The notes below the pieces were generated by a model. It did no database searches. It was not told where the DNA came from and worked only from the letters and a program-made list of their open reading frames with translations. A program made the position numbers and the translations under genes. From Gammaproteobacteria bacterium (GTDB taxonomy: Bacteria; Pseudomonadota; Gammaproteobacteria; Acidiferrobacterales; UBA6901), in assembly GCA_016218345.1 (NCBI GenBank), contig JACREH010000043.1, forward strand, positions 1 through 35,124: DNA of 35,124 nucleotides, in the 5' to 3' direction. Shown here in pieces: positions 23,386-32,980 of this stretch; position 1 is the first letter of the stretch, and every line of letters starts with the position of its first letter.

Positions 23386-25162
23386 CGTTGCTGATCACTT
23401 CTTCCAGAGTCGTAACCCCGGCGTGAACCTTTAGCGCGCCGCTGATGCGCAGCGGGCGCATGCCCTCGCGCAGCGCCTGGTCGCGGAGCGCGTCGAGGTC
23501 GGTGTCCGGGCGCACCAGCTTGCGCAGCGTCGGCGTCATGGTGAGCATCTCGTACAGGCCGCTGCGTCCCAGGTAGCCGGTGTTGCGGCATTCCAGGCAG
23601 CCCTTGGGCTGGTACACCGTTTCCGGTTTGGCGATCTTCCAGGGGTGGATCAGCGACTGCCACTGGTCGTCGTCGAGCGTGCCGCGCTCCTTGCAATGCG
23701 GGCAGAGGTTGCGCACCAGGCGCTGGGCCAGCACGCCGAGCAGGGTGGCGTTGATCAGGTAATACGGCACGCCGATGTCGAGCAGCCGGGTGATGGCCGA
23801 CGGCGCGTCGTTGGTGTGCAGGGTCGAGAGCACCAGATGGCCGGTGAGCGCCGCCTGCACCGCCATCTCGGCGGTTTCGTGGTCGCGAATCTCGCCGATC
23901 ATGATGATGTCCGGGTCCTGGCGCAGCAATGAGCGCACGCCGCTGGCGAAATCCAGCTCGATGTTGTGCTGCACCTGCATCTGGTTGAAGCGCGGCTCGA
24001 CCATTTCGATCGGATCCTCGATGCTGCAGACGTTCACCTCCGGCACCGCCAGTTGCTTCATGGTCGAGTAGAGCGTGGTGGTCTTGCCGGAGCCGGTCGG
24101 TCCGGTCGCCAGGATGACGCCGTGCGGCTGGCTGGCCATGGCCTGCCAGCGCTGTTCGTCCTCCTCGCTGAAGCCCATCTCCCGGAAACTGCGGATCAGC
24201 ACCTCCGGATCGAAGATGCGCATCACCAGCTTCTCGCCGAACGCGGTCGGCATGGTCGACAGCCGCAACTCGATCTCCTTGCCGTCCGGGGCCTTGGTCT
24301 TGATGCGGCCGTCGAGCGGCCGGCGCTTCTCGGCCAGGTCCATGCGCCCGAGAATCTTGATGCGGCTGGTGACTGCGCCCATGACCGGCGTGGGTATCTG
24401 GTAAACCAGGTGCAGCACGCCGTCGATGCGGAAACGGATATTGCTCTGATCGCGCCGCGGCTCCAGATGAATATCGCTGGCGCGCTGGTCGAAGGCGTAT
24501 TGCAGCAGCCAATCGACGATATTGACGACGTGCTGGTCGTTGGCGTCGAGTTTGCCGGAACGCCCGAGCTCGACCAGCGATTCCAGATTGGTGATGTCGC
24601 TGATCTGGTTCTGGCTGCTGAGGCTCGCCTGCTTGATCGAGCGCGAGATCGAATAGAACTCGACCAGGTAGCGGCTGATGTCGAGCGGGTTGGCGATCAC
24701 CCGGCTGATCTTCTGGCGCAGCACGCGGGAAAGCTCCTTTTCCCATTCGATCACATACGGTTCGGCGGTGGCGATCACGACCTCGTCGGGGGTCACCGAC
24801 ACCGGCAGAATCTTGTTGCTGGAGGCGTAGGCGTACGACACCACGCCGGTGATGGCGCTGACGTCGATGATCTTGAGCGGGTCGATGTGGTGATACGGCA
24901 GTTTCGCCCTGCCGGCCAGCCATTGGGTGAGCAATTCCAGGCTGAGCGGTTTGTGCGGCGGCCGGGCGTTGTGCAGGTTGCGCCCGGCGATGACGACCAG
25001 CGGATGGATTTCGCTGCGCAGTTTGGCGCGGTCGGTGCGCAGCAACTGCTCGGCATCCTCGCGGGTCAGCAGGCCGTCGGCGACCAGATCGGTCGCGACC
25101 TGGCGCAATTCCAGCTTGCGATCCGCGCCGAGCTTTTCGATCTCACGTTTGGGGTGGGCCAC
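23378..25162 (-). CDS. GspE/PilB-family secretion or pilus assembly ATPase
   Basis: The 594-aa protein belongs to the hexameric ATPases that drive type II secretion or type IV pilus extension. It has an N-terminal GspE-N-like region (about residues 50-170) and the N2 domain signature QRASDIHLEPRRD (226-238). Walker A is GPTGSGKTTT (354-363), the Asp box IEDPIE follows, Walker B is DIIMIGEIRD, and the His box is GHLVLSTLHTNDAP. The zinc tetracysteine is present as CPHC and CLEC. All catalytic features are intact. The start is GTG at the complement of 25160-25162. No GspF/PilC or pilin gene lies nearby, so it is an orphan here and must work with machinery encoded elsewhere. Confidence 0.93.
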   Translation of the reverse strand: MAHPKREIEKLGADRKLELRQVATDLVADGLLTREDAEQLLRTDRAKLRSEIHPLVVIAGRNLHNARPPHKPLSLELLTQWLAGRAKLPYHHIDPLKIIDVSAITGVVSYAYASSNKILPVSVTPDEVVIATAEPYVIEWEKELSRVLRQKISRVIANPLDISRYLVEFYSISRSIKQASLSSQNQISDITNLESLVELGRSGKLDANDQHVVNIVDWLLQYAFDQRASDIHLEPRRDQSNIRFRIDGVLHLVYQIPTPVMGAVTSRIKILGRMDLAEKRRPLDGRIKTKAPDGKEIELRLSTMPTAFGEKLVMRIFDPEVLIRSFREMGFSEEDEQRWQAMASQPHGVILATGPTGSGKTTTLYSTMKQLAVPEVNVCSIEDPIEMVEPRFNQMQVQHNIELDFASGVRSLLRQDPDIIMIGEIRDHETAEMAVQAALTGHLVLSTLHTNDAPSAITRLLDIGVPYYLINATLLGVLAQRLVRNLCPHCKERGTLDDDQWQSLIHPWKIAKPETVYQPKGCLECRNTGYLGRSGLYEMLTMTPTLRKLVRPDTDLDALRDQALREGMRPLRISGALKVHAGVTTLEEVISNVS

Positions 25163-25244
25163 GCCGGTCCCTCTAGTTAAGGCCTAAACCGCAGTGTACT
25201 GCGGGCCTGTGGGAAAGGGTAGGAAAGCCCGGGCGCCGCTGCAA

Positions 25245-25270
25245 GCCTGTCCTGAGCGAAGTCGAAGGGC
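25245..25270. repeat. Dispersed repeat fragment (CCTGTCCTGAGCGAAG type)
   Basis: GCCTGTCCTGAGCGAAG followed by TCGAAGGGC matches a short sequence that I recall being scattered between genes in many GC-rich genomes. It lies in the 141 bases between the convergently arranged end of rpoH and the start of the GspE-type gene. GGGCCC-GCTATT-GGGCCC (25267-25284) next to it can form a hairpin that may help end rpoH transcription. Confidence 0.6.
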
Positions 25271-25303
25271 CCGCTATTGGGCCCGACCGGCGGGCGGGGA
25301 GCG

Positions 25304-26185
25304 TCAGCCGGCCGGGGCCAGCAGGTGCTTCATTTGCGCCAGCGCCTTCTGCTCGATCTGGCGCACGCGCTCGGCCGAGACGCGGTATTTGCGGGCCAGG
25401 TCGTGGAGCGTGGCCTTTTTGGCGTTCAGCCAGCGGCGCTGGATGATGTCGCGGCTGCGCTCGTCGAGCCCGGCCAGCGCCACACGCAACTGGTCGGCGT
25501 GGGTCGCTTCCTTGGCGGTTTCGCCATAGACCACCTCGGGGTTGTAGCGCATGTCCTGGAGATAGCCGGCCGGGCTGACATGGCCGTCCTCGTCGTCCTC
25601 CTCGTGGGCGTCGAACGGGACGTCCTGGTAGCCCAGGCGCGCCTCCATTTCCCGCACGGTCTTGAGCGGCACGTCCAACTGTTCGGCCAGTTGTCCGCTC
25701 TCGCCCTCGGTCATCCAGCCGATGTGTTGGCGGGTCTTGCGCAGGTTGAAGAACAGCTTGCGTTGCGCCTTGGTGGTGGCGACCTTTACGATGCGCCAGT
25801 TGCGCAGCACGAAGTCGTAGATCTCGGCGCGGATCCAGTGAACCGCGAACGACAGCAGCCGCACGTTGCGGGCCGGATCGAAGTGTTTGACGGCCTTCAT
25901 CAGGCCGATGTTGCCTTCCTGGATGAGATCGGCCTGCGGCAGGCCGTAGCCGCTGAAGCCGCGCGCCACCTTCACGACGTAGCGCAGGTTGGCCAGCACC
26001 AGTTGGCGGGCGGCATCGAGATCGCCGTGGCGGCGGAAGCGCAGCGCCAGGGCCTGTTCCTGTTCGACGCTCAGCAGCGGCAGGGCATTGACCGCGCGCG
26101 TGTAGGCGGCCAGGCCGTTGGTGAAGGCCGGCGCGCTGGTCGCGCCCAGATTGAATTCGACCGGTAAGCCGGTTGTCGTCGTCAT
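25304..26185 (-). CDS. rpoH: RNA polymerase sigma factor RpoH (sigma-32, heat shock)
   Basis: RpoH directs RNA polymerase to heat-shock promoters. The 293-aa product has region 2 (NLRYVVKVARGFSGYGLPQADLIQEGNIGLMKAVKHFDP in pieces, SFAVHWIRAEIYDFVLRNWRIVK), and the RpoH-specific box QRKLFFNLRK, which separates it from RpoD and RpoS. The region 4 helix-turn-helix is TLHDLARKYRVSAERVRQIEQKAL. The start is the ATG complementary to 26183-26185, with AAAGGGGG just upstream. An upstream in-frame ATG at 26231 or 26224 falls in the CIRCE operator and is unlikely. A CIRCE element 29 bases upstream of the start suggests repression by HrcA in addition to normal sigma-32 control. Confidence 0.96.
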   Translation of the reverse strand: MTTTTGLPVEFNLGATSAPAFTNGLAAYTRAVNALPLLSVEQEQALALRFRRHGDLDAARQLVLANLRYVVKVARGFSGYGLPQADLIQEGNIGLMKAVKHFDPARNVRLLSFAVHWIRAEIYDFVLRNWRIVKVATTKAQRKLFFNLRKTRQHIGWMTEGESGQLAEQLDVPLKTVREMEARLGYQDVPFDAHEEDDEDGHVSPAGYLQDMRYNPEVVYGETAKEATHADQLRVALAGLDERSRDIIQRRWLNAKKATLHDLARKYRVSAERVRQIEQKALAQMKHLLAPAG

Positions 26186-26213
26186 GGAACCCCCTTTCGG
26201 AACGCTATTAATA

Positions 26214-26240
26214 TTAGCACTCAACGCATGAGAGTGCTAA
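26214..26240 (-). promoter_or_regulatory. CIRCE operator (HrcA binding site) upstream of rpoH
   Basis: TTAGCACTC-N9-GAGTGCTAA is an exact match to the consensus CIRCE element, 18 of 18 bases in the arms. On the minus strand, TTAGCA and TAATAT, 18 bases apart, could be -35 and -10, so the operator would lie on the promoter itself. It is 29 bases from the rpoH ATG. Confidence 0.95.
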
Positions 26241-26311
26241 GCCGGCCAAAAGTTCATGCCCGGGGCGGGCAGTTTTCAGAGACAATTCGCTGAATTTATG
26301 GGTGTTTTTAG

Positions 26312-27226
26312 TTATCGGGGCTCGATGGCGCGCAGGTGGCGGCCGACTGCCAGGCGCGAGCCGAGCCAGCCGAGCAGCGCCCCCAGGGCGAGCAGCGCGA
26401 GCCCGGCCGAGACGTCGAGGCCGCGCAGTTCGAAGCGGCTGCCGTAGAGCGCGGCCAGCTCCTGCACCGGCGCGGCGAGCAGCGCCAGCACCAGCGCGAG
26501 CAGCGCCCAGGCGCAGAGCGCGCCGCCCAGGCCCTGCAGCAGGCCGGAGTACAGGAACGGCCGGCGGATGAAGGCATCGGTGCCGCCGACCAGCTTGATG
26601 ATTTCGATCTCGGTACGGCGGCCGAGCACCGCCAGGCGGATGGTGTTGCCGACGATCAAGGTGAGCGCCAGCGCCAGCACCGTGGCCAGCAGCCACACGC
26701 CATGTCGGGCGAGATCGAGGATGGCGTTCAGACGCTTGATCCAATCGAGGTCGAGTTGCACCAGCTCGACCTCGCCCATGGCCTGCAAGTCCTTGCCGAG
26801 TCTGGCGAGGGTCGCGGCATCGGCGTGCGGGCTCGCCGGGCGGATCGCCAGCACCGCCGGCAGCGGATTGCCGTCGAGCGCGTTCAAGGCATTGCCGAAA
26901 CCGGACAGGCGCTTGAATTCGGCGAGCGCCGCCTCGCGCGAGATATAGTTAACCGAGGCGATCTCCGGACGGGCGCGGATTTTCTGGGCGAGCGCCAGGC
27001 CGGCGCGCTCGCTCACGTCGCGTTTCAGAAATACCGACAATTGCGCGGCCCCGTCCCAGGCGCCGCTCACGCGCTGCATGTTGTCGAGCAGCACGTACAG
27101 CCCGGCCGGCAACGCCAGGCTGATGCCGATCACGGCGACCGTGACGAGCGAGGCGAACGGCGTGCGCGCCAACTGCCCGAGGCTGTAAAACAGCACTTGC
27201 AAATGGCGGAGCAGATAGCTGGTCAT
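26312..27226 (-). CDS. ftsX: Cell division protein FtsX
   Basis: FtsX is the membrane half of the FtsEX complex that couples divisome assembly to septal wall hydrolase activation. The 304-aa product has a first helix at about residues 24-48, a periplasmic domain, and three helices in the C-terminal half. The canonical motif NTIRLAVLGRRTEIEIIKLVGGTDAFIRRPF is present in order between helices 2 and 3. Its ATG overlaps the ftsE stop by four bases, so the two subunits are translationally coupled. The short cytosolic N-terminus is typical. rpoH follows after 126 bases with its own control region. Confidence 0.96.
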   Translation of the reverse strand: MTSYLLRHLQVLFYSLGQLARTPFASLVTVAVIGISLALPAGLYVLLDNMQRVSGAWDGAAQLSVFLKRDVSERAGLALAQKIRARPEIASVNYISREAALAEFKRLSGFGNALNALDGNPLPAVLAIRPASPHADAATLARLGKDLQAMGEVELVQLDLDWIKRLNAILDLARHGVWLLATVLALALTLIVGNTIRLAVLGRRTEIEIIKLVGGTDAFIRRPFLYSGLLQGLGGALCAWALLALVLALLAAPVQELAALYGSRFELRGLDVSAGLALLALGALLGWLGSRLAVGRHLRAIEPR

Positions 27227-27888
27227 GCGGCGCTGTCCTGGACGATAGCGCCGTCCTTGAGTGTGAGGCGGCGGAGCTTGAGGCGTTCGATGTGACGCAG
27301 GTCGTGGGTGGCGATCAACACCCCGACGCCGTGACGGTTGAAGTCGTGAAACAGGTCGATGATCTGATCGGACAACTCCGGATCGAGGTTGCCGGTCGGC
27401 TCGTCGGCCAGCAGCAGCGGCGGTTTGTTGACCACGGCGCGTGCGATCCCGAGGCGCTGCTGCTCGCCGCCGCTGAGCGTGATCGGCGGCATTTTTTCCT
27501 TGGCGAGCAGCCCGACCTTGTCGAGCGCGGCCCGCACCCGGCGGGCGATTTCCTTGTGCGGCACGCCGCACACCACCAGCGGCAGCGCCACGTTGTCGAA
27601 CACCGTGCGGTCGAATAGCAGCTTGTTGTCCTGAAACACCACGCCGATGCCGCGCCGGAAATACGGAATCCGCCGGCGCGCCAGGCGCGCCAGGTTCTTG
27701 TCGTTCACCATGATCTGGCCGCTGGTGACGCACTCGATCAGAGCGATGAGCTTGAGCAGCGTGCTCTTGCCGGCCCCGGAATGGCCGGTGAGAAACGCCA
27801 TCTCGCCGTCGGCCAGCGCGAGGCTCACGTTCTTGAGCGCCTCATGCCCGCCCGGGTAGCGTTTGCAGACGTTGCTGAGCTGAATCAT
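27223..27888 (-). CDS. ftsE: Cell division ATP-binding protein FtsE
   Basis: FtsE is the ABC-type ATPase of FtsEX. The 221-aa protein has Walker [10 protein letters not shown] (35-43), the signature [14 protein letters not shown], Walker [13 protein letters not shown] and the switch His in LIATHDL. The FtsE-like phrase [23 protein letters not shown] is present. It follows ftsY with a one-base gap and overlaps ftsX by four bases, so ftsY-ftsE-ftsX is one operon. Confidence 0.97.
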   Translation of the reverse strand: MIQLSNVCKRYPGGHEALKNVSLALADGEMAFLTGHSGAGKSTLLKLIALIECVTSGQIMVNDKNLARLARRRIPYFRRGIGVVFQDNKLLFDRTVFDNVALPLVVCGVPHKEIARRVRAALDKVGLLAKEKMPPITLSGGEQQRLGIARAVVNKPPLLLADEPTGNLDPELSDQIIDLFHDFNRHGVGVLIATHDLRHIERLKLRRLTLKDGAIVQDSAA

Positions 27889-27889
27889 G

Positions 27890-28840
27890 TTAAGGCATTA
27901 TCGCCTCGACGAACTCGCGGGCGTTGAATTCGCGCAGGTCGTCGATGTCTTCGCCGACACCGATAAAGCGGATCGGGCAGGCGGCCTGGCGCGCCAGGGC
28001 GAACAGCATGCCGCCCTTGGCGGTGCCGTCGAGCTTGGTCATGCACAGGCCGGTGACGCCGACCGCGGCATGGAAATTCTCGAACTGCGAGAGGGCGTTG
28101 CGGCCCAGGCCGGCGTCCAGCACCAGCAGCACCTCATGCGGCGCATCGGCGTCGAAGCGCTGGATCACGCGCTTGATTTTTTTCAGCTCGTCCATCAGGC
28201 CGGTCTGAGTTTGCAGGCGCCCGGCGGTGTCGATGATAAGCACGTCCATGCCCTGAGCGCGCGCCGCCTGCATGGCGTCGTGCGCGACCGCCGCGGCATC
28301 GGCGCCGGCGGCCTGGGCGATGACCGGTGCGGCGTTGCGCCCGCCCCAGGCCTGCAATTGCTCGACCGCCGCGGCCCGAAAGGTGTCGCCGGCGGCCAGC
28401 ATGACCTTGCGTCCCTCGGCTTGGAACTTGTGGGCGAGCTTGCCGATGGTCGTGGTCTTGCCGGCGCCGTTGACGCCGACCATCAATATCACGAACGGCT
28501 TGCCGGTGGCCGGGATCGCGAGCGGCCGCTCGCAGGGCGCGAGGATGGCGAGCAGTATCTCCTTGAGCGCCGCGGCCAGCGCGCCCGAATCGGCGAGTTT
28601 CCGGGCGCGGGCGCCGAGTTCGTCCAGCACCGCCCGGGTGGTGTCGAGGCCCAGGTCGGCGCCGAGCAGTAGTGCCTCCAGTTCCTCGAGGAGCGCGTCG
28701 TCGATCGGGCGCGCGCCGCCGAACAGGCCGGCGTGGCCGCCGCCGAACGCGCGCCGGGTGGCGGCCAGTTTCTCGCCGAGACGCGCCAGCAGTCCGGGGG
28801 AGGATTTTTTGCCGGTGTCGGAGGTCTTAGATAACGGCAT
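27890..28840 (-). CDS. ftsY: Signal recognition particle receptor FtsY
   Basis: FtsY is the SRP receptor GTPase that docks translating ribosomes at the membrane. The 316-aa product has a short basic N-terminal part rather than the long acidic A domain of E. coli. The N domain (about 25-110) is followed by the G domain: GVNGAGKTTTIGKLA (G1), GDTFRAAAVEQL, DTAGRLQTQTGLMDELKK, TKLDGTAKGG and FIGVGEDIDDLREF. DAGLGRNALSQ stands where DAGTGQNALSQ is usual, a mild variation. The start is the ATG complementary to 28838-28840. It is divergent from the M16 peptidase genes, sharing a 67-base promoter region. Confidence 0.96.
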   Translation of the reverse strand: MPLSKTSDTGKKSSPGLLARLGEKLAATRRAFGGGHAGLFGGARPIDDALLEELEALLLGADLGLDTTRAVLDELGARARKLADSGALAAALKEILLAILAPCERPLAIPATGKPFVILMVGVNGAGKTTTIGKLAHKFQAEGRKVMLAAGDTFRAAAVEQLQAWGGRNAAPVIAQAAGADAAAVAHDAMQAARAQGMDVLIIDTAGRLQTQTGLMDELKKIKRVIQRFDADAPHEVLLVLDAGLGRNALSQFENFHAAVGVTGLCMTKLDGTAKGGMLFALARQAACPIRFIGVGEDIDDLREFNAREFVEAIMP

Positions 28841-28907
28841 GATGTTACAAGCAACGGATCGTTGGAGTATCCTATCATCCACTCGTCGTCGAATTAAAGG
28901 AAGTCGC

Positions 28908-30266
28908 ATGCGAATCCCCCGCTGGTTGGCCGGCGCGCTGTGCGCGCTACTGGGCGCCTGCGCCCATGTCCACGAAACCACCCTCGATAACGGCCTCAAG
29001 GTCGTGGTCAAACCCGACCGGCGCTCGCCGGTGGTGGTGTCGCAGCTCTGGTACAAGGTCGGTTCGAGCGACGAGCCCGCCGGCCTCACCGGCATCTCGC
29101 ATGTCCTGGAACACATGATGTTCAAGGGCAGCGAGCGCCTGGCCCCCGGCGAATTCTCGCGCATCATCGCCGAGCACGGCGGGCGCGAGAACGCCTTCAC
29201 CAGCAAGGATTACACCGCCTATTACCAGCAATTGGAAAAATCCCGCCTGCCGGTGAGTTTCGAGCTCGAGGCCGAGCGCATGCGCAAGCTGCGCCTGCCG
29301 GACGAGGAATTTCAAAAGGAGGTCAAGGTGGTGATGGAGGAGCGCCGGCTGCGCACCGACGATCGGCCGGAGGGGCTGCTGTACGAACAGTTCATGGCCA
29401 CCGCCTATCAGGTTCATCCCTACCGCAATCCGATCATCGGCTGGATGGACGATCTCAAGACGCTGCGCGTCGAGGAGCTGAAGGACTGGTACCGGCGCTG
29501 GTACGCGCCCAACAACGCCACGCTGGTGGTGGTCGGCGATGTCGAGCCGCGCGCGGTGTTCGCGCTCGCCAACAAATATTTCGGCGCCATCCCGCGCGCC
29601 GCAGTCGCGCCCACGCCGGCACCGGTCGAGCCGCCGCAGCAGGCCATGCGGCGCACGCGGGTCGCGGCGCCGGCCGAGGTGCCGAGCATGCTGCTCGGAT
29701 TCCACGTGCCCCAATTCCGGACCGGCCGCGAGTGGGAGCCGTATGCGCTCGAGGTGCTGGCCGGCGTGCTGGACGGCGGCAGCAGCGCGCGGTTCGCGCG
29801 CGAACTGGTGCGCGAGCGGCAGATCGCCAACAGCGCCGACGCCGACTACGGGTCGGTGGCGCGCCATCCCAGCATGTTCCTGGTCAGCGCCACGCCGGCG
29901 CGCGGCCGCGGCGTGGAGGAGCTGGAGCGCGCGCTGTTGGCGCAGATCGAGCGGTTGCGGACTGAGCCGGTGAGCGACGCCGAACTCGCGCGCGTCAAGG
30001 CCCAAGTCGTGGCCGGTAACGTGTTCAACCTAGATTCGCTCTATTACCAGGCCATGCAAATCGGCATGCTCGAAACCAGCGGTGTCGGCTGGCGGTTGCT
30101 GGATGAATATGTCGAAGGCATTCGCAAGGTGAGTGCGCGCCAGGTGCAGGAAGTCGCGCAACGCTACCTGGTCGAGACGAATCTTACCGTGGCGGTACTC
30201 GATCCACAGCCGATGAGCAGGCGCGCGCCGCGCAGCGCCCCGGGAGCGAATAGCCATGCCCATTAA
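28908..30266 (+). CDS. M16-family zinc metallopeptidase lipoprotein (catalytic subunit)
   Basis: The 452-aa product begins with a lipoprotein signal (lipobox LGAC, Cys18), so it is likely anchored in the periplasm. It has the inverted zinc motif HVLEH (HxxEH) within GISHVLEHMMFKGSE and the downstream Glu of EVKVVMEERR, so it should be an active peptidase. Two M16 domains are recognisable. AAAGGAAG at 28896-28903 is the ribosome site. The next gene, a paralogue without the zinc motif, overlaps by 11 bases. Paired active and inactive M16 genes are common in this neighbourhood, and the products probably form a heterodimer for peptide degradation. Confidence 0.93.
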   Translation: MRIPRWLAGALCALLGACAHVHETTLDNGLKVVVKPDRRSPVVVSQLWYKVGSSDEPAGLTGISHVLEHMMFKGSERLAPGEFSRIIAEHGGRENAFTSKDYTAYYQQLEKSRLPVSFELEAERMRKLRLPDEEFQKEVKVVMEERRLRTDDRPEGLLYEQFMATAYQVHPYRNPIIGWMDDLKTLRVEELKDWYRRWYAPNNATLVVVGDVEPRAVFALANKYFGAIPRAAVAPTPAPVEPPQQAMRRTRVAAPAEVPSMLLGFHVPQFRTGREWEPYALEVLAGVLDGGSSARFARELVRERQIANSADADYGSVARHPSMFLVSATPARGRGVEELERALLAQIERLRTEPVSDAELARVKAQVVAGNVFNLDSLYYQAMQIGMLETSGVGWRLLDEYVEGIRKVSARQVQEVAQRYLVETNLTVAVLDPQPMSRRAPRSAPGANSHAH

Positions 30267-31572
30267 TACCTGTGTGGCGCGATTCGCCGGCTTGGCGCTG
30301 TTGCTGTTCTCGGCGGCGGCCCAGGCCGTCCCGCCGATCCAGCAGTGGACGCTCGCCAACGGCGCGCGCGTGTACTTCGTGGAAACCCACGAATTGCCGA
30401 TCGTGCAGTTGCGCGTACTGTTCGACGCCGGGGCGGCGCGCGAACCGGCGGGTAAAGCGGGTTTGGCGCGGCTCACCGCGCGCATGCTGCGCGAGGGTGC
30501 CGGTCCGTACGACGCCAATCAAATTGCCGTTGCGCTCGAAGATTTGGGGGCCGAGTTGGGCAACGACGCCTCCGGTGAATTGGTCGAGATCAGTCTGCGC
30601 AGCCTGGCGGAGCGCAAGCTGCGGGCGCCGGCCGTGGAAGTGTTGCGCCAGATGCTGCTGGTGCCGACCTTTCCGGAGGACGGCTTTCAGCGTGAGCGCA
30701 CTCGTTCCCTGGTGGCTCTGCAAAAGGCCCTGCAATCGCCCGGCGAAGTGGCCGCCCGGGCGTTTTATCAGGGCGTATACGGCGCGCACCCGTATGCGCG
30801 TCATTCCAACGGCACCGAGGCCGGCCTCAAGGCCATCGCGCGCGGCGATCTGGTCGAGTTTTACCGACGCCACTATGTCGGCGCCAATGCCGTGCTCGCG
30901 CTGGTCGGCGACCTGAGCAATGACGAGGCGCGTGCCCTGGCGCAGCGGTTGCTCGGCGATCTCCCGGCCGGCAGCGCGCCACCGCCGTTGCCGCCGGTGC
31001 CGGATCGCACCCGGGCCGAACGCAAGACCGTCAAACATCCTTCCTCGCAGACGCACATCCTCATCGGCCAGCCGGGCATGACCCGCACCGATCCGGATTA
31101 TTTCCCGTTGCTGGTCGGCAACCATATCCTCGGCGGCGGCGGCCTGGTGTCGCGCCTGTCCGACGAGGTGCGCGAGAAGCGCGGCCTGTCCTACAGCGTG
31201 CACAGCTATTTCGCGCCGCTGCGCGAGCGTGGGCCGTTTCTGATGGGGCTGCAAACCGAGAACCGCCGGCGCGACGAGGCCGAGGCGGTGATGCGCCGGA
31301 CGCTTTCCGAGCTGATCGCCCAGGGTCCGACCGCGAGCGAAGTCGAAGCCGCCAAGAAGAACCTGGCCGGCGGTTTCCCGCTGCGCATCGACAGCAATCG
31401 CAAGCTCGCCGACTACGCGGCGACCATCGGCTTCTACAATCTGTCGCTCGGCTATCTCGATGAATTCATCCCGCGCGTCGAGGCCGTGACCGCCGAGCAG
31501 GTGCGCGATGCGTTGCGCCGCCGGTTGCGCGCCGACACCATGTTCACGGTGGTGGTGGGTGGCGACAAGTAA
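30256..31572 (+). CDS. M16-family peptidase-like protein without zinc motif (regulatory subunit)
   Basis: The 438-aa product has a Sec signal ending AAAQA/VP. Where the catalytic partner has HxxEH, this protein reads GLARLTARMLREGAG, so it lacks the zinc ligands and the catalytic Glu. It keeps the substrate-binding Arg-Tyr segment of inactive M16 subunits (LSDEVREKRGLSYSVHSYF) and a Gly-rich loop (NHILGGGGLVSRL). It should pair with the upstream peptidase as the non-catalytic partner, as in mitochondrial processing peptidase-like pairs. It overlaps the upstream gene by 11 bases and rsmD by 14. Confidence 0.93.
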   Translation: MPINTCVARFAGLALLLFSAAAQAVPPIQQWTLANGARVYFVETHELPIVQLRVLFDAGAAREPAGKAGLARLTARMLREGAGPYDANQIAVALEDLGAELGNDASGELVEISLRSLAERKLRAPAVEVLRQMLLVPTFPEDGFQRERTRSLVALQKALQSPGEVAARAFYQGVYGAHPYARHSNGTEAGLKAIARGDLVEFYRRHYVGANAVLALVGDLSNDEARALAQRLLGDLPAGSAPPPLPPVPDRTRAERKTVKHPSSQTHILIGQPGMTRTDPDYFPLLVGNHILGGGGLVSRLSDEVREKRGLSYSVHSYFAPLRERGPFLMGLQTENRRRDEAEAVMRRTLSELIAQGPTASEVEAAKKNLAGGFPLRIDSNRKLADYAATIGFYNLSLGYLDEFIPRVEAVTAEQVRDALRRRLRADTMFTVVVGGDK

Positions 31573-32152
31573 ACGCGGCGGCGAACTGCGCATCATCGCC
31601 GGCCGTTGGCGCAGCCGCAGAATCCGGTTTCCGGAGACCGCCGGCCTGCGGCCGACGCCCAACCGGGTGCGCGAGACCTTGTTCAACTGGCTGCAACCGC
31701 GGTTGCCGGGCGCGCGCTGTCTCGATCTGTTCGCCGGCAGCGGCGCGCTGGCGTTCGAGGCGTTGTCGCGCGGCGCCGGCGAGGTGGTGCTGGTCGAGCG
31801 CGACCCGGCCGCGGCCGCGGCGCTGCGTCGCAACCTCGCCCTGCTCGAGGCCGCCAACGCCGAGCTGCTCGAAACCGACGCGCTCGGCCTGCTCGAACGC
31901 GGCCCGGCGCGCGCCTTCGATATCGTGTTCCTGGATCCGCCGTTTCACCCCGACCCGGGCGGCGGCGATCTGCTGGCGCGCTGCTGCGCCCTGTTGGACA
32001 GCCGCGGCTGGCTCGCGCCGCGGGGGTTGGTGTATCTGGAGGTCCCGGCCGGCCGCGCGCCGCCGCTGCCGCCCGGCTGGACGCTGATTCGCAGCAAACG
32101 CACCGGTCAGGTAGGCTATCATTTGGCCATGGACGCTTTGCCTGGAAACTGA
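31559..32152 (+). CDS. rsmD: 16S rRNA (guanine966-N2)-methyltransferase RsmD
   Basis: RsmD methylates G966 of 16S rRNA in the small subunit. The 197-aa product has the family opening GELRIIAGRWRSRRIRFPE and GLRPTPNRVRETLFNWL, the SAM-binding DLFAGSGALAFEALSRGA, and the catalytic DPPF motif (FLDPPF). The start is most likely GTG at 31559, which overlaps the M16 gene end by 14 bases; upstream frame extension is only shadow sequence. It is followed by coaD after 3 bases, a pairing widespread in bacteria. Confidence 0.95.
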   Translation: MATSKRGGELRIIAGRWRSRRIRFPETAGLRPTPNRVRETLFNWLQPRLPGARCLDLFAGSGALAFEALSRGAGEVVLVERDPAAAAALRRNLALLEAANAELLETDALGLLERGPARAFDIVFLDPPFHPDPGGGDLLARCCALLDSRGWLAPRGLVYLEVPAGRAPPLPPGWTLIRSKRTGQVGYHLAMDALPGN

Positions 32153-32155
32153 AGC

Positions 32156-32931
<776 letters not shown>

Positions 32932-32980
32932 ATGTTTCTATTGAAGTGTGAGTGGGTACAGAAGAGCCTGTAATAGTTTC

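Noticed and set aside
26186-26224. Longer rpoH start inside the CIRCE region
   Set aside because: The strong AAAGGGGG ribosome site just before 26185, and the fact that the upstream ATG falls in the operator, favour the shorter form.
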